Part shown: positions 17,251 through 26,601 of the stretch, in pieces | Layout: each line of letters starts with the position of its first letter | Position numbering within the stretch: the first letter of the stretch is position 1 | NCBI GenBank assembly: GCA_021647365.1 | Contig: JAKIUW010000028.1 | Coordinates: forward strand, 1 to 43,167 | Length of the DNA: 43,167 bases | Source: Cocleimonas sp. | GTDB taxonomy: Bacteria; Pseudomonadota; Gammaproteobacteria; Thiotrichales; Thiotrichaceae | Reading direction: 5' to 3' | Notes under the pieces: model-generated | The model's database searches: none | What the model saw: only the letters and a program-made list of their open reading frames with translations | What the model was told of the DNA's origin: nothing | Program-made: the position numbers and the translations under genes

Positions 17251-17282
17251 CGAAAAAAAAGCACCCTAAGGTGCTTTTTTAA
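17251..17282 (-). terminator. Intrinsic terminator after tusA
   Basis: GCACC-CTAA-GGTGC hairpin flanked by eight A on one side and six T on the other, so it can work in both directions. It lies 30 nt after the tusA stop and just before bioF, separating the two minus-strand genes. Confidence 0.85.
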
Positions 17283-17312
17283 ACTGCTTTTCAACTACTA
17301 GAAGGTTGCTAA

Positions 17313-17546
17313 TTAGCCGCCTTTCTTGATGAAGAAAGTGAACTCTCCGCCATCTTCTGCAGTTGAAACTAGCTCGTTGCCAGTCTGCTTACAAAAAGCT
17401 TCAAAATCTTTAACTGATCCAGGATCAGTAGCGATGATTTTTAAAGTTTGTGCAACTTCTAAACCATTGATTGCTTTTTTAGCACGTAAAATTGGTAGTG
17501 GGCAGTTTAGACCGCGTGCGTCTAACTCTTCGTTGAAATCACTCAT
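17313..17546 (-). CDS. tusA: Sulfur carrier protein TusA (paralogue 2)
   Basis: 77 residues, the standard TusA length. LDARGLNCPLPILRAKKAI places the persulfide-carrying Cys at residue 15 in the CPxP motif, and ATDPGSVKDFEAFCKQTGNEL follows the family closely. In E. coli TusA passes sulfur from IscS to TusBCD for tRNA 2-thiouridine; in sulfur oxidisers homologues feed Dsr/Hdr pathways. Which applies here cannot be told from the window. GGAG lies upstream of the ATG, and a terminator follows. Confidence 0.92.
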   Translation of the reverse strand: MSDFNEELDARGLNCPLPILRAKKAINGLEVAQTLKIIATDPGSVKDFEAFCKQTGNELVSTAEDGGEFTFFIKKGG

Positions 17547-17722
17547 TGATATTCTCCTGTCTATATTAGTGAAAGCTGATATTCGCGCTGTACTGTATCA
17601 TTAATAAAGACTTTTAGGAATTGAAATTTAACCCTAAGCATCAATTTTGTAGTGCTTCGCAAGTAACTTACTTATATCATTAGGTTATATTTTAAAAACT
17701 CAAGCAACTAGATTCTAGAAAC

Positions 17723-18553
17723 ATGGAAATAAATTTTACAAAAATGCACGGCTTAGGGAATGATTTTGTCGTTATCGATGGCATTACGCAGTCTGTTTCT
17801 TTAAGCACTGAGCAAGTTCGCTTTATCGCAGATCGCCATTTTGGGGTGGGCTGTGATCAGCTTTTGTTGGTTGAAAAATCTGATGTGGATAATGCTGATT
17901 TTCGTTATCGCATTTATAACGGTGATGGCGAAGAGGTGGAACATTGTGGTAACGGTGCACGTTGTTTTGCTATTTTCGTAAAGGAAGAAGGGCTAACGGC
18001 TAAAACGGAAATTCCTGTTATTACCAAAAATGGACGTATTATTTTAATTGTAAAAGATGATGGTGCCGTTACAGTTGATATGGGTGTGCCTATTTTAGAA
18101 CCTTCAAAAATTCCTTTTGTTGCCAATGAGCAATCTAATAGTTATATGCTGGATATTGATGGGGAATTGATAACGATTGGCGCTATTTCCGTTGGAAATC
18201 CTCATGCTGTTATTCTTGTAGAAGATATTGATAGCGCACCTGTAGAACAAATGGGTAAGGCTATCCAAGCCGAAAAGTACTTTCCTAACTCCGTCAATGT
18301 GGGTTTTATGCAAATAATTGACCGTGGGCATGTCAATGTGCGCGTCTACGAAAGAGGCATGGGTGAAACCCAAGCCTGTGGAACAGGAGCGTGTGCAGCA
18401 ATCATTTCAGGGCATTTACAAGGCTTTCTTGATAATAAAGTTGATGTAAATTTGCTCGGTGGAAAGCTATCAATTAGCTGGGCAGGGGGCGAAAATACAG
18501 TTATGATGACGGGACCTACAGCGACTGTTTTCAAAGGCACGATAACATTATAA
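17723..18553 (+). CDS. dapF: Diaminopimelate epimerase
   Basis: Interconverts LL- and meso-diaminopimelate for lysine and peptidoglycan. The two catalytic cysteines are C75 (HCGNGARC) and C219 (QACGTGACAA), the classic cofactor-independent pair. FTKMHGLGNDFVVIDG opens the protein. 276 residues equals the E. coli enzyme (274). The ribosome binding site is weak. It is first in the conserved dapF-DUF484-xerC order. Confidence 0.97.
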   Translation: MEINFTKMHGLGNDFVVIDGITQSVSLSTEQVRFIADRHFGVGCDQLLLVEKSDVDNADFRYRIYNGDGEEVEHCGNGARCFAIFVKEEGLTAKTEIPVITKNGRIILIVKDDGAVTVDMGVPILEPSKIPFVANEQSNSYMLDIDGELITIGAISVGNPHAVILVEDIDSAPVEQMGKAIQAEKYFPNSVNVGFMQIIDRGHVNVRVYERGMGETQACGTGACAAIISGHLQGFLDNKVDVNLLGGKLSISWAGGENTVMMTGPTATVFKGTITL

Positions 18554-18587
18554 CCTGTAGCCTAGACGCACACCAAGGAGATCGGGC

Positions 18588-19319
18588 ATGAGCACTCGAG
18601 GAAAAACAGCAAGAAAAGTTGAGCAAAGAGAAAGTGATGATGTAAATGCGACAGATTCCATAATGGCCGATGCGATGATGGACGAAACAGTCATTGCCGA
18701 TTATCTCCAATCACATCCTGAGTTTTTTCAACGCCATTCTGCTTTGTTAGAAACCTTGCAAGTGCCGCATCAAGCAGGAACAGCTTCCTTAATAGAACGC
18801 CAAGTTGCCGTGTTGCGTGAGAAGAGCCGTGATCTTGAAGAGCAGCTCAATGGTTTAATTCGTACTGCACGTGGTAACGAGCAAATTGTTACTCGTTTAC
18901 AGCGTTTTACACTTGAACTCATGCGTGCCGATAGCCTTGATGATGTAATTGCCACTTGCCAAGAAATTCTACGCGATGACTTTAATGCTGACTTTGTTAC
19001 GCTACGCATTATTGGTGGCGATGACACCATGCACTTTGTTGCACCAGACAATAAAACACTTAAACACTTTGATAAGCTGTTTGATAGCAAAAAGCCTGTG
19101 TGTGGTCGCCTTAAGCAAGAGCAACAAGCATTTCTTTTTGATAAAAATTCAGAAATGATTAATTCTGTTGCACTAATCCCGTTAGCTGGTGCTGAGCGCA
19201 TGGGTATTCTTGCATTGGGCAGCGAAGACGAAACGCGCTTCCATCCCGGTATGGGGACGGTCTTTATCAGTCATTTGGGTGAGTTGATTTCTGCAAGTTT
19301 GTCACGCCACCTTAAGTAA
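18588..19319 (+). CDS. DUF484 (YigA-like) GAF-type protein
   Basis: 243 residues. The N-terminal half has VIADYLQSHPEFFQRHSALLETLQVPHQ, the DUF484 signature, followed by a coiled coil (ERQVAVLREKSRDLEEQL). The C-terminal half resembles a GAF domain (FVTLRIIGGDDTMHFV...VALIPLAGAERMGILALGSED). Function is unknown, but the gene sits between dapF and xerC across gammaproteobacteria, as here. AAGGAGATC precedes the ATG 34 nt after dapF. Confidence 0.88.
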   Translation: MSTRGKTARKVEQRESDDVNATDSIMADAMMDETVIADYLQSHPEFFQRHSALLETLQVPHQAGTASLIERQVAVLREKSRDLEEQLNGLIRTARGNEQIVTRLQRFTLELMRADSLDDVIATCQEILRDDFNADFVTLRIIGGDDTMHFVAPDNKTLKHFDKLFDSKKPVCGRLKQEQQAFLFDKNSEMINSVALIPLAGAERMGILALGSEDETRFHPGMGTVFISHLGELISASLSRHLK

Positions 19320-19543
19320 ACGTGTTTAAAGAGCTCCTGATTCAAGTCAAATTATTTTTAGCTTGCTAAAACTACCTATATATTCCACGAAGATTGATGC
19401 AATAGAATGACTATTACGGCTCACTTTATGAAAATAGCGATAGTTTTCTCTGCGCTAGATTCTAACCAACTTAATTAGAAATTTCTTAAGGAAGCTTAAT
19501 TAAACTCGCAGAATCAACTAGGTTAATCAGAGGTTAGTTAATC

Positions 19544-20473
19544 GTGACAACGTCACCAACAACATCGCCATCAAATGCGTCAGCAGAAGTACTATTGCAA
19601 CAATTTGAAGATTACCTTCAGCACGAGAAGCGCTACTCACTACACACACTCAGCGGTTATAAACGCGACCTCAAACAATTTAGCGAATGGCTAATAGAAA
19701 AAGATAACGATAATATTTTAGCCGCAGACAGCCTGAGCGTTCGCAACTGGATTGCTAGCTTACATCGCCAAGGTATTGGCGGAAAAACACTGCAACGCAA
19801 GCTTTCATCCTTACGAAGCTTCTACCAATATTTAGTACGCAAACATCATTTGAAAAATAATCCTGCTCTTGATATTCGTGCGCCAAAAACCGCGCGCACA
19901 CTGCCTGGCACGTTAGATGCTGACACGCTCACACAACTATTAGATATAAAAGGTGATGATATTTTAGCGGTGCGTGATCGTGCCATGATGGAGCTTTTTT
20001 ATTCATCAGGCTTGCGCTTGTCTGAATTGGTAGGTTTGGATATTGAAAGCATTGACTTGGAAGAATGCTCTCTACGTGCGATAGGTAAAGGTAATAAAAC
20101 ACGCATACTACCCATTGGCAAGAAAGCGGTTGAGGCATTAAAAAATTGGCTACAACGACGTGTTGAAATGGCTGATGTAGAAGAGAGTTCTTTATTTGTA
20201 AGCAATCGTGGAACACGTATCAGTACACGTTCAGTCCAGCAACGTCTTGATTATTGGCGCAAAAAACAAGGCTTAGAACAGCATATTCATCCGCATAAAT
20301 TACGCCATTCATTTGCTAGCCATATTTTAGAATCATCAGGCGACTTAAGAGCCGTGCAAGAATTACTCGGGCATGCTGATATAAGCACCACACAGATTTA
20401 TACACATCTAGATTTTCAGCATTTAGCAAAGGTTTATGACAAAGCACATCCGCGGGCACGCAAGAAAAAATAG
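19544..20473 (+). CDS. xerC: Site-specific tyrosine recombinase XerC
   Basis: Resolves chromosome dimers at dif together with XerD. All catalytic residues are visible: R158 (SSGLRLSEL), K182 (GKGNKTR), H251 and R254 (HKLRHSFASH), H277 (LLGHADI) and the nucleophile Y286 (QIYTHL). The N-terminal SAM-like DNA-binding domain is residues 15-105. 309 residues compares with 298 in E. coli. Translation appears to start at GTG with GAGG about 10 nt upstream. A 224-nt gap rich in TTAATTA separates it from DUF484, so it may have its own promoter. Confidence 0.95.
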   Translation: MTTSPTTSPSNASAEVLLQQFEDYLQHEKRYSLHTLSGYKRDLKQFSEWLIEKDNDNILAADSLSVRNWIASLHRQGIGGKTLQRKLSSLRSFYQYLVRKHHLKNNPALDIRAPKTARTLPGTLDADTLTQLLDIKGDDILAVRDRAMMELFYSSGLRLSELVGLDIESIDLEECSLRAIGKGNKTRILPIGKKAVEALKNWLQRRVEMADVEESSLFVSNRGTRISTRSVQQRLDYWRKKQGLEQHIHPHKLRHSFASHILESSGDLRAVQELLGHADISTTQIYTHLDFQHLAKVYDKAHPRARKKK

Positions 20474-20492
20474 AAAGCGTGCCTCTAATATC

Positions 20493-22907
20493 TTATCCTA
20501 ACAAATCAAACTGCCGCGCTGTAATCTTTTCAAACGATGTATTCAAAAAATGTAAAATTCCATCGGCTACAGGTGCTAATTGTTTGTCAACATAGTGTTG
20601 GTAGTTTGCTTTTGATGTGATGTTTTCTATAGGTTCTGGGCCATTTAGGGTAATTATATATTGGATTTTTCGTCCCGGTTTTTTCATCTTTCTGGCGGCT
20701 TTTACTTGGGGTGGCTGGGTGCTGGTGTAGCTTTCTAGTGGGCGACGTAGGCGTTTTGTGTAGGTTAGCTTGTCATCTTTCTCACCGCTTAATAAAGCGT
20801 CGTTGGTGTCTTTTACAAATTGCTCGAAGGGTTGTTTATTGAAGATGCGTTGATACAGTTCTTGTTGGAATTCTCGGGCGAGTGGCGTCCAATCTGTTCG
20901 TACCGTTTCTAGTCCTTTAAACATCATTTTGTTTTTACCGTTTTTGTTGATCATGCCTGCATAGCGTTTTTTACTGCCTTTTTCTGCGCCTCTTATGGTT
21001 GGCATTAGAAAGCGTAAATAGTGTGTTTCAAATTCTATTTCTAGGTTTGATTTGATTTGAAACTCTTCTAGTAAATGCTTCGTCCACCACTCGTTTAGAT
21101 GATTTTGTAATTGCTTGCCGATGGCTTGGCAGGCTTTTTCGCTTTGACCTTCGCCCAATAAAACAAATACCGAATCTGTGTCGCCGTAGATAACGGGATA
21201 GCCTTGTTCTTCAATAATTTTCTGAGTGGTTTGGATAATTTGATGCCCGCGTTTGGTAATGCTACTGGCAAGTTGCGGGTTAAAAAAGCGACAGCCAGAA
21301 GAACCGAGTACGCCGTAAAAAGAATTCATTATAATTTTTATGGCTTGCGACAGCGGTTGGTTTTTATCTTTTTTAGCGGCATCACGGTCTTGCCAAAGTT
21401 GGGTTACGATGTCGGGCAAGATGTGTCGCTCGCGTGAGAATTCTGCCTCCAAAAAACCTGGAATGCTGTCATCCAAATCGGTATGTACGGCAAGTCCCAG
21501 CGGATCAATTTTGAAGGTGCGGATAATGCTGGGATATAGGCTTTTAAAATCCAGTACCAATACATTCTCATACAAGCCTGGTTGTGAATCCATTACATAG
21601 CCACCAGGGCTACTGGTTTTGTTTTGCTGACTGCCAATATCGGGCGCGACAAAACCTTCGCGGTGCAAACGCGGCAGATACAAATTATCAAACGCCGCGC
21701 TTGAACCACCTTGTCGATCAATCGCCAGCCCAGTCATTTGTGCGCGCTGAATGGAAAAGTTGAGCAAATCTGTTTTGGCAAAAATATCCGCAACTAAGCG
21801 GCAATCTTCCAAGTTATACTCGGCTAGCGCAATAGGGTCTTCGCGGTATTGTCGGCGGATTTCTTCGAGCTTACCTAGCCCTGAATCATTGATTAATTTC
21901 TTCCGCCCCAATAAATGTTCTGCCACATAATCCAAAGCAAAACTTTCAAACGACCAAAATGCCCCACGCAAGCTGGTAATGCCATCCAATACCACGCGAC
22001 CGGGGATGCGAGAAATATGCATGTGACCGCTTTGTTGTGGGGCAAGGATGACGGAATTCTGATCAAAGCTTTTCACTTGCTCATGGCTGTTGCTCCCCCG
22101 ACCTAAATCAAAGGGTATCCTCAGTTGCTTACATTTCCACTGTAAGAAATCGAGATCAAACGCCACCACATTCCAGCCGATAATCACATCAGGATCGTTG
22201 GCTTTTATCCAGCGAAAGAATTGTTGCAGCGCTTCTTTTTCAGTCTTACACCAGATAATAGATTTATAGGAAGCACACCCCCCCACTTTTACAGCATGTT
22301 TGTTGTCGTCATAAACATCATCTAAAAGTGGGGGGGTGTGTTTCTCAGGATTAGTATTAATCATAAAGACTTGTTCAGTGTCTGCTGTTGTCACGGCAAT
22401 GGAATACAACTTGCCGCGCAAATCTTCGGTTTCAATATCTAGCGATACCCAGCTCAACTCAGGCTCAAACTCAGCAGGCTTTAAAACTGGGTTAATAAAT
22501 TCAAGATAACCATCACGCTGAATCGCATCGCCCGTAATTTCCAAAGGCGCAGTTATAAAGCGTTCCATCAAGTAGCGTTCGGTGGGTTTTATTTCAGATT
22601 CTAAAAGCTGAGTTTTATCGTAAGCTAAATGCTCACGCAGTTGGTTTAAGTCACGCTGTTGATTAAAATACAATGCATCCACATCCTCGTGTTGCAGTGT
22701 TTTTAAGTTTACAGGCTTACGTTCAATGCTATTGGCAAGGTTCATTGTATTATTACGACGTATAAAGCAAACCGCTTTTTGGTTTTCAATAACCACCCGT
22801 GCAGACCCTTTTTTGGTGTTTATCCAAAACACTAAGGAACTTCCACGCGGCGTATCTCTCCAACTACGCGTTAATAAAAAACCAGATACGATAAATTTGC
22901 ATGACAT
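20493..22907 (-). CDS. polB: DNA polymerase II (family B), with an in-frame palindromic-repeat insertion
   Basis: Family B repair and translesion polymerase, close to E. coli Pol II from FLLTRSWRDTP to the C-terminus. Exo I is DIET at 157-160 and Exo II is NVVAFDLDF near 246. Polymerase motifs A (DFKSLYPSI), B (KIIMNSFYGVLG) and C (YGDTDS) are intact. 804 residues exceeds the 783 of E. coli. Most of the excess is residues 188-213, encoded entirely by a paired palindromic repeat (EKHTPPLLDDVYDDNKHAV, then KVGGCAS). It lies between Exo I and Exo II where E. coli has a loop, so the enzyme is probably still active. No clear ribosome binding site precedes the ATG. Confidence 0.95.
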   Translation of the reverse strand: MSCKFIVSGFLLTRSWRDTPRGSSLVFWINTKKGSARVVIENQKAVCFIRRNNTMNLANSIERKPVNLKTLQHEDVDALYFNQQRDLNQLREHLAYDKTQLLESEIKPTERYLMERFITAPLEITGDAIQRDGYLEFINPVLKPAEFEPELSWVSLDIETEDLRGKLYSIAVTTADTEQVFMINTNPEKHTPPLLDDVYDDNKHAVKVGGCASYKSIIWCKTEKEALQQFFRWIKANDPDVIIGWNVVAFDLDFLQWKCKQLRIPFDLGRGSNSHEQVKSFDQNSVILAPQQSGHMHISRIPGRVVLDGITSLRGAFWSFESFALDYVAEHLLGRKKLINDSGLGKLEEIRRQYREDPIALAEYNLEDCRLVADIFAKTDLLNFSIQRAQMTGLAIDRQGGSSAAFDNLYLPRLHREGFVAPDIGSQQNKTSSPGGYVMDSQPGLYENVLVLDFKSLYPSIIRTFKIDPLGLAVHTDLDDSIPGFLEAEFSRERHILPDIVTQLWQDRDAAKKDKNQPLSQAIKIIMNSFYGVLGSSGCRFFNPQLASSITKRGHQIIQTTQKIIEEQGYPVIYGDTDSVFVLLGEGQSEKACQAIGKQLQNHLNEWWTKHLLEEFQIKSNLEIEFETHYLRFLMPTIRGAEKGSKKRYAGMINKNGKNKMMFKGLETVRTDWTPLAREFQQELYQRIFNKQPFEQFVKDTNDALLSGEKDDKLTYTKRLRRPLESYTSTQPPQVKAARKMKKPGRKIQYIITLNGPEPIENITSKANYQHYVDKQLAPVADGILHFLNTSFEKITARQFDLLG
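22271..22343. repeat. G/C-run palindromic repeat, paired copy 7, inside polB
   Basis: Left arm AAGCACA, seven C, ACTTTTACA, and right arm TCTAAAAGTG-run-TGTGTTT, with a central spacer of about 30 nt. It is read in frame by polB on the minus strand with no stop. The G-arm has TCTAAAAG where the consensus is TGTAAAAG, so the arms mismatch at one stem position. This is the only copy inside a coding region in the window. Confidence 0.93.
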
Positions 22908-23010
22908 CTACACAGTTTTGCACAGTTTAATGTAAAAATCTTTGCTACACTTCATATCACAATTAGAAATACATATAATTAATTCAAGCGATCACAAGAA
23001 GGGAGACTTC

Positions 23011-24720
23011 ATGAACAACACTAAAAAAATATTAATCGGTGGCATACTTGCCAGCGTATTATCCGCGACATCAATGGCGCAGGCAGATGGCTTTTTCAGC
23101 AACCTGTTTGGTGGCTCAAGTAGTGGTGTAGATTTTAAGACGATGCTATCGCATGTTCCTGCAGACACTAATTACATGCTGGCTAATAAAGAATCAATTC
23201 CTGATGATGTCATGAGTGCTTATATGAGCCGCTCACAAGATATGTTTAAAATCATTTCTAAAATGCAATACAAGTCTGAAAAAGCAGGAAAGAAGTCTGA
23301 AGATAAAGGCCTAGCATTTTATAAAGCTATTATGGGTGAGATGGGCGATAAAATAGCGGAAAAAAAGTTTGAAGATACTGGGTTTTCATTAAAGTCTAGA
23401 TATGTTCTATATGGCTACAAGCTAATGCCAGTGATGCGTATGAGCATTGCTGATAAAACGAAAGTTATGGAATTATTGAAGCGCGCTGAAGAGGAGTCTG
23501 GTTATAAGCTCAAGTTGGATAAATGTGGCGAGTTTGAATGTTATAAAAATAAAGCTGATGATGGACCAAAAATGGCTATCGTAATCCTTAAAGATCACTT
23601 GGCGATGTCAGTGTTTTCAGAAGACACAAGCGCTGATGTGATGAATCACCTCATTGGAAAAGCTGAGCCAAAAGAATCTTACAGCGAAGATAAGTGGGAG
23701 GCTTTCTTAAAAGAAAATAATTACAAAGGTTTTGGTGATGGCTTTATTAACCTGAAGAAAATCTACAGTCTTAATAAAGATGCATTAGTGGCAGGTATTC
23801 TAAAAGGCGGTAAAAGCAAAAAAATGTCTGAAGAGGAAATGAAAGCATGTGTGGGCGTTATTGATGATCACGTTAATAATATGCCAGGCATGATTTTTGG
23901 CATAACAGATTTAGAAGCTGCCAGTATGGACTACGAAATGGTGTTTCAAACATCAGAAGGTGTGAGTAGCGTGCTTCAAGAAGTTGCCAATAAAACCAAT
24001 ATTGCTAAGCGCTCTGCAGACCCAATTTTTAGTATGGGACTTAACCTAAATGCTAAGAAATTAGGTGAGGCAGTAACAACGTATTCAAACTTTTTAATCA
24101 AATCCGGTGAGACGCATAAGTGTAAAGCGGTTGATGCAAAAGAGATTCGTAAAGGTATGGGTGGCATGTTAATGGTAATGAATATGGGTTTAACACAGCT
24201 CAAATCCATCTACGTATCACTTAATGACCTCGAATTAGATAAAACAATGCAGCCTAAGAAGTTGGATGTGTTTCTTTCTATAGGTTCAGATGATCCTGCA
24301 GGATTACTCGCAATGGCCACGATGATGAGCCCAGGTTTAGCGAATCTCAAAGTTCCTGCTGACGGCACTGCTGTAAAGTTACCTGCTGGCGCAATCCCAA
24401 GCAAAGGAATGCCAGTACCGCCCATCTCAATTAGCCGTAGTGACAAAGCTATAAACTTCATGATGGGTAACGATAAGCCTGATCTTAAGGATTACAAAGG
24501 TGACAAACCAGAAATCATGTCCTTTGCACTTGATGGAAAACGTTACTATGAAATTATTGGTAATCTTCTAAAAGTAGCGCCACAGAGTAAAGCAACAGGC
24601 GCAGACACTAAAGAACTAGCAGAAATGATGACATCAATGGGTGGCATGATGGGTAAAGTTCAGCAAGAAATCAGTGCAGACAAACGCGGATTGGTTCTTG
24701 ATAATCATGTACAATACTAA
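23011..24720 (+). CDS. Exported protein of unknown function
   Basis: 569 residues from the ATG at 23011, chosen because GGGAG lies just upstream and a signal peptide follows (MNNTKKILIGGILASVLSATSMAQA). The mature protein is Met/Lys-rich and soluble-looking, with only two motif-like Cys pairs (KCGEFECYKNK and CKAVDAK/CVGVIDD). Phrases such as VDFKTMLSHVPADTNYMLANKES and LAMSVFSEDTSADVMNHLIGKAE suggest a repeated alpha/beta architecture. I do not recognise a family. It is divergent from polB and 35 nt upstream of ybaK, with a weak hairpin between. Confidence 0.72.
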   Translation: MNNTKKILIGGILASVLSATSMAQADGFFSNLFGGSSSGVDFKTMLSHVPADTNYMLANKESIPDDVMSAYMSRSQDMFKIISKMQYKSEKAGKKSEDKGLAFYKAIMGEMGDKIAEKKFEDTGFSLKSRYVLYGYKLMPVMRMSIADKTKVMELLKRAEEESGYKLKLDKCGEFECYKNKADDGPKMAIVILKDHLAMSVFSEDTSADVMNHLIGKAEPKESYSEDKWEAFLKENNYKGFGDGFINLKKIYSLNKDALVAGILKGGKSKKMSEEEMKACVGVIDDHVNNMPGMIFGITDLEAASMDYEMVFQTSEGVSSVLQEVANKTNIAKRSADPIFSMGLNLNAKKLGEAVTTYSNFLIKSGETHKCKAVDAKEIRKGMGGMLMVMNMGLTQLKSIYVSLNDLELDKTMQPKKLDVFLSIGSDDPAGLLAMATMMSPGLANLKVPADGTAVKLPAGAIPSKGMPVPPISISRSDKAINFMMGNDKPDLKDYKGDKPEIMSFALDGKRYYEIIGNLLKVAPQSKATGADTKELAEMMTSMGGMMGKVQQEISADKRGLVLDNHVQY

Positions 24721-24740
24721 ACACTTGTTTAGCATTTTTT
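24717..24740 (+). terminator. Possible weak terminator after the exported protein gene
   Basis: CTAAACA and TGTTTAG form an AT-rich stem overlapping the stop codon, followed by CATTTTTT. The low GC content and tiny loop make it doubtful. Confidence 0.4.
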
Positions 24741-24755
24741 AAGTCTAAGAAGGTA

Positions 24756-25241
24756 ATGACTCCCGCAGTCAAGGCCGCCAAAAAAGCGGATATTCAATTT
24801 AAACTGCATGAATACCCGCATGATGCGCAAGCTTCCTCCGCCAACGCTATGAGCTATGGTGAGGAGGCTTCTTTTTTGCTTGATGTTTCATCACAGCAAG
24901 TCTTCAAAACACTGCTTGTTTCTACCAATACGAATCAACTCGCCGTTGCGATTATTCCTGTCAGTTATCAGCTTAATTTAAAATCCGTCGCCAAAGCACT
25001 CGGCGCAAAAAAGGCAAGCATGGCAGACCCACATGAAGCAGAAAAAGCCACGGGATATGTTCTCGGTGGCATTAGCCCACTAGGGCAAAAAAAGCGACTA
25101 CCCTTTGTGATTGATGAGACAGTTACAGATTTTAAAACAGTGTATGTCAGCGGAGGTCAACGAGGATTAGAGATAGAGCTTGCCCCGCAGGATTTAATTC
25201 GGCTTTGTCTTGCTAAGGTAGAGAATATTAAGCTGAAATAA
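24756..25241 (+). CDS. ybaK: Cys-tRNA(Pro)/Cys-tRNA(Cys) deacylase YbaK
   Basis: Trans-editing enzyme that hydrolyses Cys-tRNA(Pro) formed in error by prolyl-tRNA synthetase. 161 residues, as in E. coli (159). Signatures are VFKTLLVSTNTNQLAVAIIPV with the key Lys, GYVLGGISPLGQKKRLP and YVSGGQRGLEIELAPQDLI. AAGGTA precedes the ATG. A single palindromic unit begins 9 nt after the stop. Confidence 0.94.
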   Translation: MTPAVKAAKKADIQFKLHEYPHDAQASSANAMSYGEEASFLLDVSSQQVFKTLLVSTNTNQLAVAIIPVSYQLNLKSVAKALGAKKASMADPHEAEKATGYVLGGISPLGQKKRLPFVIDETVTDFKTVYVSGGQRGLEIELAPQDLIRLCLAKVENIKLK

Positions 25242-25249
25242 ATACATGA

Positions 25250-25277
25250 ATCATGTAAAAGTGGGGGGGTGTGCTTT
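25250..25277 (+). repeat. Palindromic-repeat single unit, copy 8
   Basis: One G-arm: ATCATGTAAAAGTG-run (seven G)-TGTGCTTT. It fills the 34-nt junction between convergent ybaK and the DsbA-like gene. The stop codon of the latter (25276-25278) overlaps its edge. Confidence 0.92.
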
Positions 25278-25893
25278 AATCATTTACGAAGCTCTCAATA
25301 AAAGACAATGTTGGATTTGGATTGCTGTAATCGAGAGGTACATATTGGTATTCCCCATTTTTTTCAAGAATCATACTGGGGAAACCTTGTGCGCCTATTT
25401 TTCTGCCAAATAAGATTTCTTGTTCGAGCTGTTGTTGTGTTTCTGTTGCGTTTAGATCAGATAGAAACAGGGTAGGATCTAAACCGAGCGATTCAGCAAT
25501 GGCTACTAACCTACCATCATTTGAAGGGTTTTTTGCTTCAAGATAATAAGCTGTTTGAACTGCCTCAATCATGGGTTTTTCAAGCTGGGAGTTTTGTTTG
25601 CGAGCGGCGATTATGGCTCGGCAAGCAGGATAGGTTGAACGCCTTGGCTGGCATTTTTTCCAAAAATCAAAGTTGAACTTTGTACCAGGAATATGCTGTT
25701 GGATTTTTCGCCAGTAGCCTGCGATATCAGATTGCATTGATTCGGGCATCGCTTCATCGCTATCGGGGGCAAGTCCGCCCAGCAAGTATTTTATAGGAAT
25801 AACATCAGCAAGCTCTGCTTGAACCTTCTGCCAAGTAGGACGAAAACCCCAGCACCAACTGCACATTGGGTCGTGAACGTAATAAAGTGTCAT
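25276..25893 (-). CDS. DsbA-family thiol-disulfide oxidoreductase (FrnE-like)
   Basis: 205 residues, no signal peptide, so cytoplasmic. The CSWCWGF active site is near residues 12-18, immediately after the first beta strand (LYYVHDPM), and the cis-proline loop is GAQGFPSM. A helical insertion lies between, as in DsbA-like and 2-hydroxychromene-isomerase-like proteins. Substrate unknown. AAAGGATTAATA precedes the ATG. Its final TAA overlaps the palindromic repeat. Confidence 0.87.
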   Translation of the reverse strand: MTLYYVHDPMCSWCWGFRPTWQKVQAELADVIPIKYLLGGLAPDSDEAMPESMQSDIAGYWRKIQQHIPGTKFNFDFWKKCQPRRSTYPACRAIIAARKQNSQLEKPMIEAVQTAYYLEAKNPSNDGRLVAIAESLGLDPTLFLSDLNATETQQQLEQEILFGRKIGAQGFPSMILEKNGEYQYVPLDYSNPNPTLSFIESFVND

Positions 25894-26079
25894 TATTAAT
25901 CCTTTGGAAATTGCTACAAAATCAGGCTTCCGTTAGTGTTACATGGAACGATAACTTTAGGCAAATAAAGAGAAAGCCCTCTAATCACCTTTATTATTCC
26001 TGCTGTCTCTTATAGTGCTCAAGGGTAAAGCTATTTTGCTAAATTAGCCGTGTTAGCCAATCAAATAGATATCCCATTA

Positions 26080-26403
26080 ATGAACGACTCAACATCATCC
26101 AATCAATTTATCAAAAGCCCATTAATACTTTTAGTATTGGTGGCGGTATTGGTTGTTGCTACTTTGGTTGCGGCTTCTGAGTATTTTTTGCGCCCTCAAA
26201 TCGAATCTGAATTAAAACAAGAAATCACCCGTAGTTTTGTTCAAGCTGGGTTTTCAATCGCAGATATAAATTTATCGGGTAGGGACGTCACGCTTAATGG
26301 CGCGGTGTCGTCAAAACTTGCGGCTCAAAAAGTAGAAAATACGACAAAGCAGATTTGGGGCGTTCGCCAGATCGATAACCAAATTATTATTAAAAAGCCT
26401 TAA
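26080..26403 (+). CDS. BON-domain membrane-anchored protein
   Basis: About 107 residues. An N-terminal membrane helix (SPLILLVLVAVLVVATLVAASEYFL) leads to a BON-like domain (LKQEITRSFVQAGFSIADINLSGRDVTLNGAVSSKLAAQKVENTTKQIWGVRQIDNQI, cited here as GRDVTLNGAV and WGVRQIDNQI). BON domains are thought to bind phospholipid. The start is uncertain: the ATG at 26080 and a GTG at 26050 are both open and neither has a good ribosome binding site. Confidence 0.72.
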   Translation: MNDSTSSNQFIKSPLILLVLVAVLVVATLVAASEYFLRPQIESELKQEITRSFVQAGFSIADINLSGRDVTLNGAVSSKLAAQKVENTTKQIWGVRQIDNQIIIKKP

Positions 26404-26512
26404 GGGCTGATTAAGAAGTAAGCAGTTGAGTAAAACTTATTCAAATTCGCAGATTAAAACACCATTAATGCTGACAAACTGAGCTGACTTATTGCTTAGT
26501 TCATTGCTAAAC

Positions 26513-26518
26513 TATAAT
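26513..26518 (+). promoter_or_regulatory. Putative -10 box upstream of the small membrane protein gene
   Basis: TATAAT, a perfect sigma-70 -10 hexamer, 84 nt before the start at 26602. TTGCTT at 26492-26497 is a poor -35 candidate with a short 15-nt spacer. Confidence 0.4.
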
Positions 26519-26601
26519 GATAGTGATTTGACAGGATGTTGAATCACACTTTATTCATTGAGCGATTGATAGATCACTCAAAAAATATCAAGGAAGATAT
26601 T

